Source of the DNA: Chamaecrista fasciculata
Taxonomy: Eukaryota; Streptophyta; Magnoliopsida; Fabales; Fabaceae
NCBI GenBank assembly: GCA_003254925.1
Contig: QANZ01018074.1
Coordinates: 37,612 to 101,611 of the forward strand
Length of the DNA stretch: 64,000 nucleotides
Direction of reading: 5' to 3'
Made by a program: the position numbers and the translations under genes. Below, piece by piece: positions 45,901 to 57,300 of this stretch (position 1 is its first letter; the number at the start of each line of letters is the position of its first letter). Under the pieces are notes generated by a model. That model saw nothing but the letters and a program-made list of their open reading frames with translations, ran no database searches and was not told the origin of the DNA.

Positions 45901-48900
45901 ACTGTTGCTTTTCAGTCCTCCCAGCCTTTTCTGGAAATGTCCCTGCTGCACTGAAATACCTATTTCCATCAGCCAAAATAACACGCTTGGGAAATTGGTA
46001 ACTAATATCATCATGTGCTCAGTATAGGCCGGTCTATTTATTACTATATTCATTTTCTTGTTTTATTTACATTGCACCCACCCACCATTTACAGGTTTTC
46101 TGTTAAGAGTGATCCCCGATGGTGCTGCACTTATCTTCTTGATGCAACTGATCCCTTGTTTATTGAGATTGGAAAAGCATTTGTTGAGCGACAATTACAA
46201 GGTTTAGTACATGTGAAGCTTTGTTTGCTAGCTTGTGTGTCCTTGTAGAATGGTACAAGCATCTACTCCCTAAACATAATTACAAACTATTCTAATTTAA
46301 TCTTTATCTTTTCACTCAGAGTATGGAAGGACTAGCCACATATACAACTGGTATGGTTTTTCACGACTCATCAGTTACAAAATTGTGTATAATAAGTCGT
46401 CATTGCCTGAACTTTATTTTGGGTCATGAAGAACCTTGAAATCTGTTAGGATCCTAGTATTTAATATATTATTATTAGGAATAATATATGTATTTGTTAG
46501 TATTATTATGTCTTATGTTTTTATATATGATAGTTATTATGTGTGGCAGTTATATGGGGTAGTTTTAGGGAATGTAGGTAGTTATTAGGAAGACTATATA
46601 TATGTAATGTAAGGATTATTGTGATGTGAATGATATGATATTTCAGAAACTGCTTCTCTCTTTCTTTCTATCTGATTCTCTCTCCTCTCCTCTAATGTTA
46701 GGATCCTAACAAAATCGCTCCTATTATTTCTTAGAGTGTGCTGCAGGTTTTCTAATTTAGTATTTTGGTGTGTGTATAACCTTCATATGATCCATTCTGG
46801 ATTGTGATTTCTTTTATGCTTTGCTTCACAGTGTAAATGTTGTCCGGTTCAATCATATCAGGCTTGTTGCATTTGTTACAGTGATACTTTTGATGAAAAC
46901 ACCCCGCCCATTGATGATCCAGAGTACATTTCATCATTAGGTGCAGCAATTTTCAAAGGAATGGAGAGTGGTGATAGTGATTCTGTGTGGCTGATGCAGG
47001 TGATAGAAACTAGTTTAGGCTTTCAAATTCTACTTTTGCTGCTGTTGATTTTCATTAAGAATCCGTTGTTACATCCTCTGAAACTCCAATTTCATTTTAC
47101 CCAGGGATGGCTATTCTCCTATGATCCATTCTGGAGGCCTCCACAAATGAAGGTTCCATAAATTATTTTCTCTGGACTATATTGCTGTTCTTGTTGACAT
47201 ATTCATTGAAGCTAGTATGTGAATTGCGTGTTTTGAGCTTTTTGGCTGCCCTCATGCTAAGAATTCAATGATGATGACCCCATGTCCTCATCTGTATTTC
47301 TGGTTATTTCAATTAACAGTGTATGGTTTGGTAGAATCTCTTCTTTGCATCAAGCAGCAGGGTCTAGGCATTTCTTTTGGTGCCTCTCCTCTGTAGAATC
47401 ATTATTGGAATAATTTTCATGGAGTGTGGACATTTGAGTATTTGACTAGATACACGTGTTAGTCAGTGCAACTTCTTTCTATATTCTTCCATTGTATCTT
47501 TAAGTTGTAACTTCTGCATTAGTGTGCATATGCAATCTCACGCAGGTTGTATTGATATGTTTCATTTTCTATACTTATTGTCAGGCCCTTCTACATTCTG
47601 TTCCTGTTGGAAAGCTGGTGGTTCTTGATCTGTTTGCTGAAGTAAAGCCCATATGGATTACTTCAGAGCAATTTTATGGTGTTCCCTACATCTGGAAAGT
47701 CATAGGCCCTTTAATTCAGTGAAAACAATACTAATGTGATCTTGGTTGATTTCTTTAACTTACATGGCTATATCCATTTTTTGATTTTATGTTTGCCTCA
47801 AATATGTTTTCTTTGCCTAATTTTGATGATTTGTTTCAAGTATTCCCATATTGTTTGATTACCTTCTTCATACATAAAATCCTAGCTGGCGCTAGGCTTA
47901 GCTCATCATAGAGTCCTCTGCTAAACCAGTGATCCATGGATATCAAAATTATGGCAATAATATAGTATTCAAATGGAAGTTGTCCTAGCGGCCACTTTGG
48001 TGGACTTCCCTATATTTTGTTTGATTACGTGACAAAGTTTAACTGTGTATACCATCAGATCAGGCTATTACTTTGAAGTACGTTATATATTAGCTTATTA
48101 ATCCAGAGATAAAATGAAGTTAGAAATTGCCAATATTCTGCAGTCTAGATCAGCTTGAACCCATTTTCTTGTTTTTTTCCGTTGACAAAGTCATCTTGTG
48201 CTTGACAGGTGTATGCTGCATAACTTCGCAGGAAATATTGAGATGTATGGTCTATTAGATTCAATAGCATCTGGACCAGTTGAAGCACGTAAAAGTGTTA
48301 ACTCAACTATGGTAAGTTACTATTTTTTAAAACTTTTCATCGGCGATGTAATGTAATTTCATATTGAGTAGTATCGCATCAATCTGACTTCTGGTTTGCA
48401 TTATGTCGGTCATTTTGTCAAACAACAAAATATAAATCAATTTAATCATCTACTTTTGTTGTTATTAAGTAGTATCGAAAAATTGGAAAAGGCTATAGAA
48501 CAATTTCAAACTTTGTCCATGCATTCTTCTTTTTGTTACTCAAGACACTGGCAGTTTTAATTGGATGTCTCTGCTTCTATGTTGACATACTATCTATTGA
48601 TGTAGCGTACTGTTAGACTTTCATTACTTTCCTAGTTCCTGTTCCTGTTCAAAGTGGTCAGGCCAACATGGCAACATGAGCAGTATCTCTGTTTTTCCAT
48701 CTACCCCTATTCCAAACGTGAAAGATTTAAGATTCGCAAGATTATGAAAGTCATTCAATGAATAATCTGTTTCAAGTTTTTTAGTCATATAAATCATACG
48801 TCTCATGATTGTCTACCTGTTTTCTGAAGGTTGGTGTTGGAATGTCAATGGAAGGTATAGAACAGAATCCCATTGTCTATGATTTGATGTCTGAAATGGC

Positions 48901-51336
48901 ATTTCAGCATGAGAAAATTGATGTAAAGGTAACAGTCATGGAATCTTGTATCAGTTCCTTGCATTTATTTTGCTAGTGGTTTTAGATTGCACGACCATCT
49001 TGTATCAGTTCCTTGCATGTTCTGTTCTGTTCGATCTGAAAAATGTTGGCTTTATCTTGTTCAAGCGCTTAATGAATCTTCTTTTCAAAAATGGGTTGGT
49101 GGGAGTGCTACCTTAAGGCTTAAAGTAATATGAGCGTTTGGGCTTTAATATATCAGCAGTTCAGCACTGATAACAATTATATGCGTTCTACTTAGCCAGC
49201 ATCTCTGAATCCATGTTTGAATTGTTCTACATATCTACCAATCTCACTGAATTGGATCATAGAAAATGAATATAATACATTAAAATTGAAATTCGTCATG
49301 GTCATTTTTTTCCAAGGGTTGGGTTGATCGTTATTCAACAAGAAGATATGGGCTACACGTTCCTTCAATTCAAGAGGCATGGAATATATTATATCACACT
49401 CTTTACAATTGTACTGATGGTGCCTATGTAAGTGCTTCTTTCATTCTTATAACCTTTGATGTCTTCATTATTTCTTCAACATAAGACCTTCTATGCCTTC
49501 AACTTTTACAATTGCACACGTGTCTCTCTTGTTTATTACTGCGTAATCTTGAGACGATGTATTAATGTAACTCATGTTTCTTTTCCTCCTTGACATGCAC
49601 AATGCAAGAGAAACATATCATTTTGGTTAGGCCAACTTATTCCTCATTCTGCTTCTCTCATTCAAATCTGATCAATCATTATAACTTATAATCAGATGTC
49701 AACCTTAACTGCACATATCTCAGTTTTTTTTAATCTTCCATTGGCGTATGGGAACAGGATAAAAACAGAGACGTCATTGTGGCATTCCCAGATGTTCATC
49801 CTTCCATAATTTTAGTACAGTATGAACAATCTGACCACCACGGGAAGCCAGACTCAAGAACATTGATAAAAGAAATAACTGACTCATACGACCGACCTCA
49901 TTTATGGTATTCAACTGCTAAGGTAATTGATTCATTGAAGCTTTTTATCACTAGTGGAGATGAACTTGCAAGTAGCAGTACTTACAGGTAAGCAAAGTTT
50001 CGAACCATGTTCTTTCAATTGTAATTGTTGCATTTCTCTAAGCTTTAATATAATCTGTTATGTTATTTTACGTTAAATTCTCATATGCATGTTCATGCTC
50101 TTTGTCGTCCACTCAGATACGACCTTGTTGACCTGACAAGACAAGCCTTAGCGAAATATGCAAATCAGTTGTTCTTACAGATCATAGAGGCATATCAATC
50201 TCAAGATCTACGTGAACTGTCCAATTACAGCAAAAGGTTTCTAGACCTAGTGGAGGATATGGACGTACTATTGGCTTGCCACGATGGATTTCTTCTGGGA
50301 CCTTGGTTAGAAAGTGCAAAGCAACTAGCGCAAAATGAACAACAGGAGAAACAGGTTAATTGATTTGTTGTAACAAATTAAATTTTGAACCATAACTTGG
50401 TGGAATTCTATTCATGTTACTGATGTGATTCTAACATGTGTACAGTATGAGTGGAATGCGAGAACTCAAATCACCATGTGGTTTGATAACACAGAGGAAG
50501 AAGCCAGTCTTCTCCGTGACTATGGTATGGTTTTCAATGCCTTGCTATATCTACAGGCAAAAGCACAATTTTTGTCCCTAAATTTGACTTCAATTTTAAA
50601 TTTCATCCTCAAAATTTCTTTTGTCAATTTTGTCCTCAAAATTTTATAATTTTACCAATTTTATTCTTTGCACTAACTTAATCTAATGTATTAACGGTAA
50701 ACTTTGCATGGTTTATGACTTGTAATGTAAAATTGTTGAAAAAATAAAGTAAATCCTGACTCAAATTTGAAAATCATGTGAAATTTGTTGTTAATTTATT
50801 GGATTAAGTTATGAAAAAGAATAAAATCCACCAAAGTATTGAAATTTGAGGACAGAATTTGATAAGAAACAAATTTTGAGGATCAAATTGATATACATGT
50901 ACAAACTTTATTACGAGAAAGTATAGCTTTATACATTCTATGTCTCTACCTCTTCCTATCTTTTTATTCTACACAAATTACATAAAAAACTACAGTTTAG
51001 AGGATTTAAATCCGAAATGTTTGGATAAATTTTTAACATAAGGACCTGTTTTATTTGATTTCATTTTCTACAGGAAACAAGTACTGGAGCGGGCTGCTAC
51101 GTGAATATTATGGCCCAAGAGCAGCCATTTACTTCAAATATTTGATAGAAAGCTTAAAAAGAGACGAGGATTTCAGACTGAAGGAATGGAGGAAGGAATG
51201 GGTAAAGCTTACCAACGATTTCCAAAGCCGTAGGAATAGATTTTCAGTGCAAGGTACGGGAGATGCTTTAAACACTTCTCAGTGGCTCTTTAATAAATAC
51301 TTGGCCACTCCTCCGACCAAACTCGCATCTCCCTGA
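42916..51336 (+). CDS. NAGLU: Alpha-N-acetylglucosaminidase (GH89)
   Basis: Nineteen exons: 42916-43152, 43398-43474, 43929-44140, 44239-44360, 45196-45284, 45509-45603, 45916-45997, 46095-46201, 46320-46350, 46882-46999, 47105-47152, 47585-47694, 48209-48311, 48830-48928, 49317-49427, 49758-49987, 50117-50354, 50446-50524, 51074-51336. All phases join, giving 816 aa (plant homologues are about 800). Residues 1-30 form a signal peptide ([20 protein letters not shown]), so a vacuolar or secreted enzyme is expected. The GH89 core includes [51 protein letters not shown] and the two glutamates matching the human catalytic pair: E356 in DTFDENTPP and E485 in [13 protein letters not shown]. The enzyme removes terminal GlcNAc; the Arabidopsis homologue is linked to seed development. 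Every intron is GT-AG except intron 12 (47695-48208), which starts GA. Exon 5 could start at 45199 instead. Confidence 0.93.
46439..46716. mobile_element. Solo LTR with 5-bp target duplication in NAGLU intron 9
   Basis: 46444-46711 (268 bp) begins TGTTAGGATCCTA and ends TTAGGATCCTAACA, and is flanked by AAATC at 46439-46443 and 46712-46716. TG...CA ends plus a 5-bp duplication identify an LTR. There is no second LTR or internal region, so it is a solo LTR or a very short family. It lies wholly in the 531-bp intron between exons 9 and 10. Confidence 0.9.
50556..50945. mobile_element. Fold-back MITE copy 4 in NAGLU intron 18
   Basis: 'ggcaaaagcacaatttttgt' and 'aattttgtcctcaaaatttt' at the left and the partly complementary 'aaacaaattttgaggatcaa' at the right match the family at 17975, 28290 and 39355. 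It accounts for most of the 549-bp intron 18. Confidence 0.6.
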
Positions 51337-51986
51337 ATGCTAATCGATCAAAGTTTAATGAACTACTAAATGTTCACCATAAAATTAAATTAATAATTAT
51401 AATGAATTACTACAATATTGAATTCGATGTTTATCTGTGTTTGACCATTATAATTTATAAACTACATGGAAATGTTATTTTGATTTGTTAAGTAGTTTAT
51501 TTATCTTTTTCAGATTCTTGAAAAGCTAATCTGGTAAAAAGTTATAAACGATTCAACCAAGAGTTTAGACGCTTTAAACAACTTGATAGTTAACCAGATA
51601 AAAATAGATAAACTCACACTTTTCATGTTTTTCACATATAATTTATTTTTAATTGTCTTTTGTTTTTGTCAATTTTACTCTTAAGTTGTGACACCTACGC
51701 CAACGAGTAACAAGGCTAGCCGAGCTAGACGCCTTAAATTTCTTTAGAATAATACTACTCACTACCCATTTAAAGAAAAACAAAATAAAATATACAACAA
51801 ATCTATTTTAATTGAAGATCTTGAAAACATCTTTTTTTACAAGAGAGTTCACTCTTATACTCGAGTATTTAACCACACTCATACACTAGTTATGAAGTTG
51901 AAGGATGCCTAAAGCTTCATACTTCCGGTTGTTAATAGACACAATGCTTTGAACTTAAACACACTTCCGGTTAGTATTATTTTCCT
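51337..51986. other. 3' flank of NAGLU, nothing recognised
   Basis: AT-rich; should include the NAGLU 3' UTR. The phrase 'gtcaattttactctta' near 51669 is again reminiscent of the fold-back MITE family but no element could be delimited. Confidence 0.45.
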
Positions 51987-52410
51987 ATGGCTAGTTTAAT
52001 TAGAAAACTCAACTCTCTTTCACATGGAAAAGAAGTTGTGACCCTCCCTCCTACTTCTTCCTCTTCACTTAACATAGATAATATACAAAATCAAGATATA
52101 ATTAATAATTCTGAGTTAGTCAGTAGTGAAATTGAAAATAGGCTGATAGACTGGACTTTACTTAAAGATACCTTTCAGAAAGGTATATAAAAAGTTTACC
52201 TTTGATTTGTTTTCTAAAGAGGTGTGTAAAACTGTTGAAACTACCCATTTCATGGGTACGGTTCAAAAAAGTTTACATTTGTTAAATGCAAAATTTAGTA
52301 AGACAATATAGAGCTGAAAAGTTTAATCTTTTGCATATTGATTTAATTCAAGTCGCGGTAAAACCTCTACATCATTTAGACATAAGTCATCCTGTACTAC
52401 TTGTTTTATG
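51987..52410 (+). pseudogene. Decayed endogenous pararetrovirus (Caulimoviridae-like) fragment, movement-protein region
   Basis: An ORF at 51987-52190 followed, in a shifted frame and after stops, by a segment around 52320-52409 whose translation resembles the conserved core of 30K-superfamily movement proteins of plant pararetroviruses. I see at least one frameshift near 52180, a stop near 52308 and another near 52407, so it cannot encode a working protein. No capsid, protease or reverse transcriptase region is nearby, so only a short piece of the original element remains. Family assignment rests on motif recognition by eye and needs a profile search. Confidence 0.5.
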
Positions 52411-53170
52411 ACTAAACCTTAAAATTTGGCCTGAACTATTAATATTGTTCTTGTAAAAATTCTTCATTTGGCCCGAACTATTAAACTCCTACAATTTTTT
52501 TTTTCTTTAGAAACACACATAATATATTGGGTCATGATTGGTGCTAAAATAAGTGTTTATTTAACTACAACTTATCTTCATGCATGTTTATATCCCTTAA
52601 TGATAATTTACATTATTAATTTTCTTATGTCAGCTAATTATATTATTACGATTAAATTTAAACATTTGATCCTTTAAATTTTACCTATATTGTACTTTAC
52701 TTTTTGTAGTCTTTATATCCATAATAATATCAATATTTTTTTTATAATGTGGTTATAATTAATCATTAATTGAATATTTATAATAGCTGATTAATAAAAA
52801 TAGTCACAAACAATATAATAAAATTTTAAACAAACCCAATTAATTGAATCAACAAAAGAAAAAGTCCCTTTCATGCGTTTACTGGAATTGCCATCAGCAT
52901 GCTGTTTGCAGCGGCCAGCGAGGACGACGGGTTGTTCTTGGCTTCTTGCTACCCTCGACTCTGATTGGCTTCTTGGTGTTTGCAGCGGCCAACGATTTAT
53001 ATAATTTGCTTCGAGTCGGTACCTAATTCAGTAAATCGATTTATAAGAGTAGAAGAAGACTCATAAATTAAAATTCTTACCAATTATTCGCACTAATTGA
53101 TTAAGATGAGATTGTGCTAAACATATATACATACTTAACATATGGTTAAACAATGATATTTACGAACATG
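52411..53170. other. Intergenic, one GC-richer patch
   Basis: Mostly AT-rich. 52850-53030 is GC-richer, with the word TTTGCAGCGGCCA at two places (about 52904 and 52979) and short open frames in two phases that I cannot assign. No gene supported. Confidence 0.4.
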
Positions 53171-53858
53171 GAGTTTATTAGGGGTGTTCAGTGATTCAGG
53201 TCAACCCGCCAACCCATCAAAATTAACCCAATCCGTAGATTTGGATTGGTTTGGTTTGGGCTGACGGGTTGGTTTGATTTGAAAGTTCCCAGCCCGCAGC
53301 GGTTTGGGTTGGGCTGCGAGTTTCAGAATTCTGAGTCCGCTCAACCCGACCCAACCCGCGAGCCCGCCATTTATTTATTTTTATTTTTTTAATTCTAATA
53401 TATATATAATAGTAAATATAATTATATAATATATGTCTCTTGAACTATTTTTCTCCTTGAGCCTTAACGTTGTATTAGTGACTTGACTTTCAATTAATCA
53501 AATTTAACTTGTATAGAACAGTTTCAACTTCTTTAGATGAGTATATATGATTTTCAATCATATTATTAATTTATGAATCATGATAATAAGACATCTTTTT
53601 CATCAAAATTCAATATGAAAAAATTGAAAGATAAAAAAAAATTGTAAAGTCAAGTATATTTTTGAAAAAACAATTGTTTGCAAATTGGAATGGGCCAACT
53701 CGCGAGCTCGCCCAACCCAACCTGCTGTTGTTTGGTTTGGGTTGGTTTGTTTTTTTCTCAAAACCCAATCTAAACCAATTCGCCCTCATAAAATTTCAAC
53801 CCAAATCAACTCGCCCTAAACCCAACCCAACCCAGCCCGCGAACACCCCAGAGTTTAT
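53171..53858. mobile_element. hAT-type MITE with 8-bp target duplication
   Basis: The element 53179-53850 starts TAGGGGTGTTCA and ends GCGAACACCCCA, inverted ends typical of hAT elements. It is flanked by GAGTTTAT at 53171-53178 and 53851-53858. The interior has repeated CAACCC/GGGTTGG words near both ends and an AT-rich centre, and no transposase. The interrupted copy at 23640-24765 is the same family. Confidence 0.92.
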
Positions 53859-54314
53859 GTTGCTTTTTCTTTTTTAACTAAAATTAACACAGTATAATAT
53901 TTACTTATGAGTTTGGTAGATTATTAGGCACTTGGTCGGTGACCTAACCCATTATTTCACTTTTCTTATTGGGTGATTATTTTTCACTTTTCACTTTTCA
54001 ATAATATCTCCCGATCAACTACTAAAGATTATTCTTTTTTCAGAAAATTTTCTTTAAAATATGCAAAATTCAGTAGTAAAACTAAAATACTAAAATCAAC
54101 CAACAATTGTTGCACCTCCGAATTCCACGATCACTGATTCACTGATGATTGATGAGTGAGGTGTGAGTGGAGGCAGCACAGCATATTCAATCATTCATAT
54201 GATTTCCTTTCCTTACCATCTTCACGCTGATTACTTGGAGACGAGAACGATAGGAAGCAAGCTTTGTTCGTAACATAGTTGACTGAGATTCACAGACAAA
54301 TTGAGTCACAAAAA
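53859..54314. other. Upstream region of ALDH10
   Basis: AT-rich to about 54100, then a likely 5' leader. There is no TATA box of clear spacing. The site sits within 470 bp of the hAT MITE's right end, so the element lies in the proximal promoter. Confidence 0.4.
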
Positions 54315-57300
54315 ATGGCGATCACAATTCCCACTCGCCAACTTTTCATAGATGGCGACTGGAAAGTGCCCATTCTCAAGAAACGAATTCCCGTTGTCAA
54401 TCCCTCCACTCAACAGATCATAGGTTCCTTCATCTTTCTTCTCTATCTTCTTCATCATCATATTTGCTTTACTCTGCTTTACTGCTTCACCATATCATTC
54501 TTCTTCCTTTTTTTTTTCTTTTGACGTGGATAGTGGATACCTCTTCATTTGTTTGGAATTAAGTGTCGTAGGAATTTCAGTTTACCTTAATTTGATTGTT
54601 TGATCGAGCTGAAATTGACATTTCTGAGGGTTTAGCTTATGAGTTTACAGTGCGGTTACTCCGGACTTGTTTCTTCTGGATCATATGATATTCTGTGTGT
54701 GTCTTCTTTCGTTCCCCCTCACTAAATTACGATAAACTCTCTTTCTCTTACTTTCAAATCGGTCATACAGTTTCGATTCTATTCGTAATGAGTTCTAAAT
54801 TCGGGATAATTCGAATGCGCTTCAGGCGATATTCCAGCTGCTACTGCGGAAGATGTAGAACTCGCAGTGACTGCTGCACGGAGAGCACTGATTCGTAACA
54901 AGGGGAAAGATTGGGCATCTGCTTCTGGGGCTGTTCGTGCTCGTTATTTGCGAGCTATAGCTGCTAAGGTTGGTATTTGCTTTCTTCTGTTGTTTTTATT
55001 ATATGCCTTTTTGTTTGATTCGCCCAATTGTAGATGCCTTGAGCCCATCGTGTACTTTGGCTTGCAGATAACAGAGAGAAAGTCTGAACTAGCGAAACTT
55101 GAAACACTGGATGCTGGAAAACCAATAGATGAAGCCTCATGGGACATGGTAACTTTTTATCTAGGAAAATCGTTTTAGTATCTGCCTTGTGATTTCTAAC
55201 TGTTTATATATATATATATATATATATATAATTTCATCTAGGACGATGTTGCCGGTTGCTTTGAGTACTATGCTGACCTGGCTGAAGGATTGGATGCTAA
55301 GCAAAAGGCTCCCATATCTCTTCCCATGGAAACCTTCAAGAGTCATGTTCTTAAGGAGCCCATTGGAGTTGTTGGATTAATTACTCCATGGTAACTGTTG
55401 TTTGTTTGTTTTTAGCTGCATATGCATTAAAATTAAGGTCGCAAGCTTAGTGATTGCATGATACTGTGCATCCATTGTCAAGCAAGAGTTCTATGCATCG
55501 CTCTTCCACTGAAACTGAAATCAGTGCCAATTTTCTTTTTCTTGCAATTGAGTGACCACTTTGCAATTAAGGTTGTGCACTACTCTAGCTTTTATCCCGT
55601 GTATTACCCAGTTATATAGGTCAAGGGGTAGTGGCTGCTGTGCTTTAACATCTACCTGCAGAAGAGATTGATGCATGTAAACTCACAGCCTTATTTGGTC
55701 AATGAAACAATGCTATCAATCACAAATGAAGTGTTGTCCGTGGCTAATTAATTGATGAGGCTCTTATGTTTTAGGAACTATCCTCTATTAATGGCTGTGT
55801 GGAAAGTTGCTCCTGCTTTAGCTGCTGGTTGTACTGCAATATTGAAGCCATCTGAATTAGCATCTGTGTATGTCCTTGTCAAGCCATGCAAACTTGCTTC
55901 TTCTTCTTTTTTCTTAATGTTGGTTTCCATGCTAATTATTGCCCATTTCAGGACCTGTTTGGAACTGGCTCAAGTATGTAGAGAAGTGGGCCTTCCTCCT
56001 GGTGTCCTAAATATTCTTACTGGATGGGGCCCTGAAGCTGGTGCTCCTTTGGCATCACATCCTCATGTTGACAAGGTTCAGTGATCTTTGAACTTTTGGA
56101 GAAAGGAAACTATATAGGGATTTTTTTTACCATGAAAACTATATAGGGTTATATCTTCTTCCATATCTTGCAAGTATTGTTACTGCGATGTCTTTTTGAG
56201 TTTACAAAGCTAAAATGTCATCAAGGCTAGTACTTCAATTTTCAACAGATTGCCTTTACTGGAAGCAATGCCACTGGGAGCAAGATTATGACAGCTGCAG
56301 CACAAGTGGTCAAGGTATTTCTAAATAATATGATAAGCAAATTATGTGCAGTTCATATATTATTCATTATACTATCCTATTTCGATAACTGTAGAAGAAT
56401 GAGGAACACAAACAGCAGGAAAGATTAGAAGGCTTTTTTCTTTATATATTCTGTATTTTCTTCACGTAATATCCAACTTGTGGTTTCTTGGCAGCCTGTT
56501 TCACTAGAGCTTGGTGGAAAAAGCCCAATTGTTGTTTTTGAGGATGTTGACCTTGACAAAGGTCTGTTTCTTCCCAATCATTGCAATTTATTTAGAAACA
56601 GCTCATGGTTTCTTGCTTTTTATTCATATATTCTCATAAATCAGTGGTGAATGAGTAAACTTTTTCGTATCTGTCATGTATTGCATGATTTAAGCAGATG
56701 CGCAGGCATAACTTATCATTGATTGATCTGTTGCCCATGATTTAAACAGCTGCTGAATGGACCCTCTTTGGCTGCTTCTGGACAAATGGTCAGATATGCA
56801 GTGCAACATCCCGTCTTATTTTACATGTGAGTTTGATTAAGAGTTTGAAATGCCCCATTTCGTCCACCATGCACATGCATTTTCCCAATGAAGAACAAAT
56901 ACTTGTTGCTCCTTTTTCTTGTTTCTCCTCCCCTTGATTTTGTTGCATTATGGAAAAGGTCACATTAGCTTGGATTTTGATAAAATTTGTACCAAAAACT
57001 TTGGGGGCTTTCTGTTTGGCTTTATTACTGAGTATTGATATTTGATAAGGTAAGGTCTCTTATTGATTCAGGAAAGCATAGCAGGAGATTTTTTTAATAG
57101 GCTTGTGAAATGGGTCAAAAACATCAAAATATCAGATCCCTTGGAAGAAGGTTGCAGGCTAGGTCCAGTTGTTAGCGAAGGGCAGGTATCTTCTATACTA
57201 TTTTTAAATTGACATCCTCCTTTTTCTGTGTATTAGGAGAAGTTTATCAAGTAGCCAATATAGCAGCGCTAGCAGATATGAAATTGGTTAATTTCATATA

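Noticed and set aside
52844..53026. 60-aa ORF, possible small gene
   Set aside because: Begins in poly-A-rich sequence, no homology I recognise, and an alternative frame is equally open.
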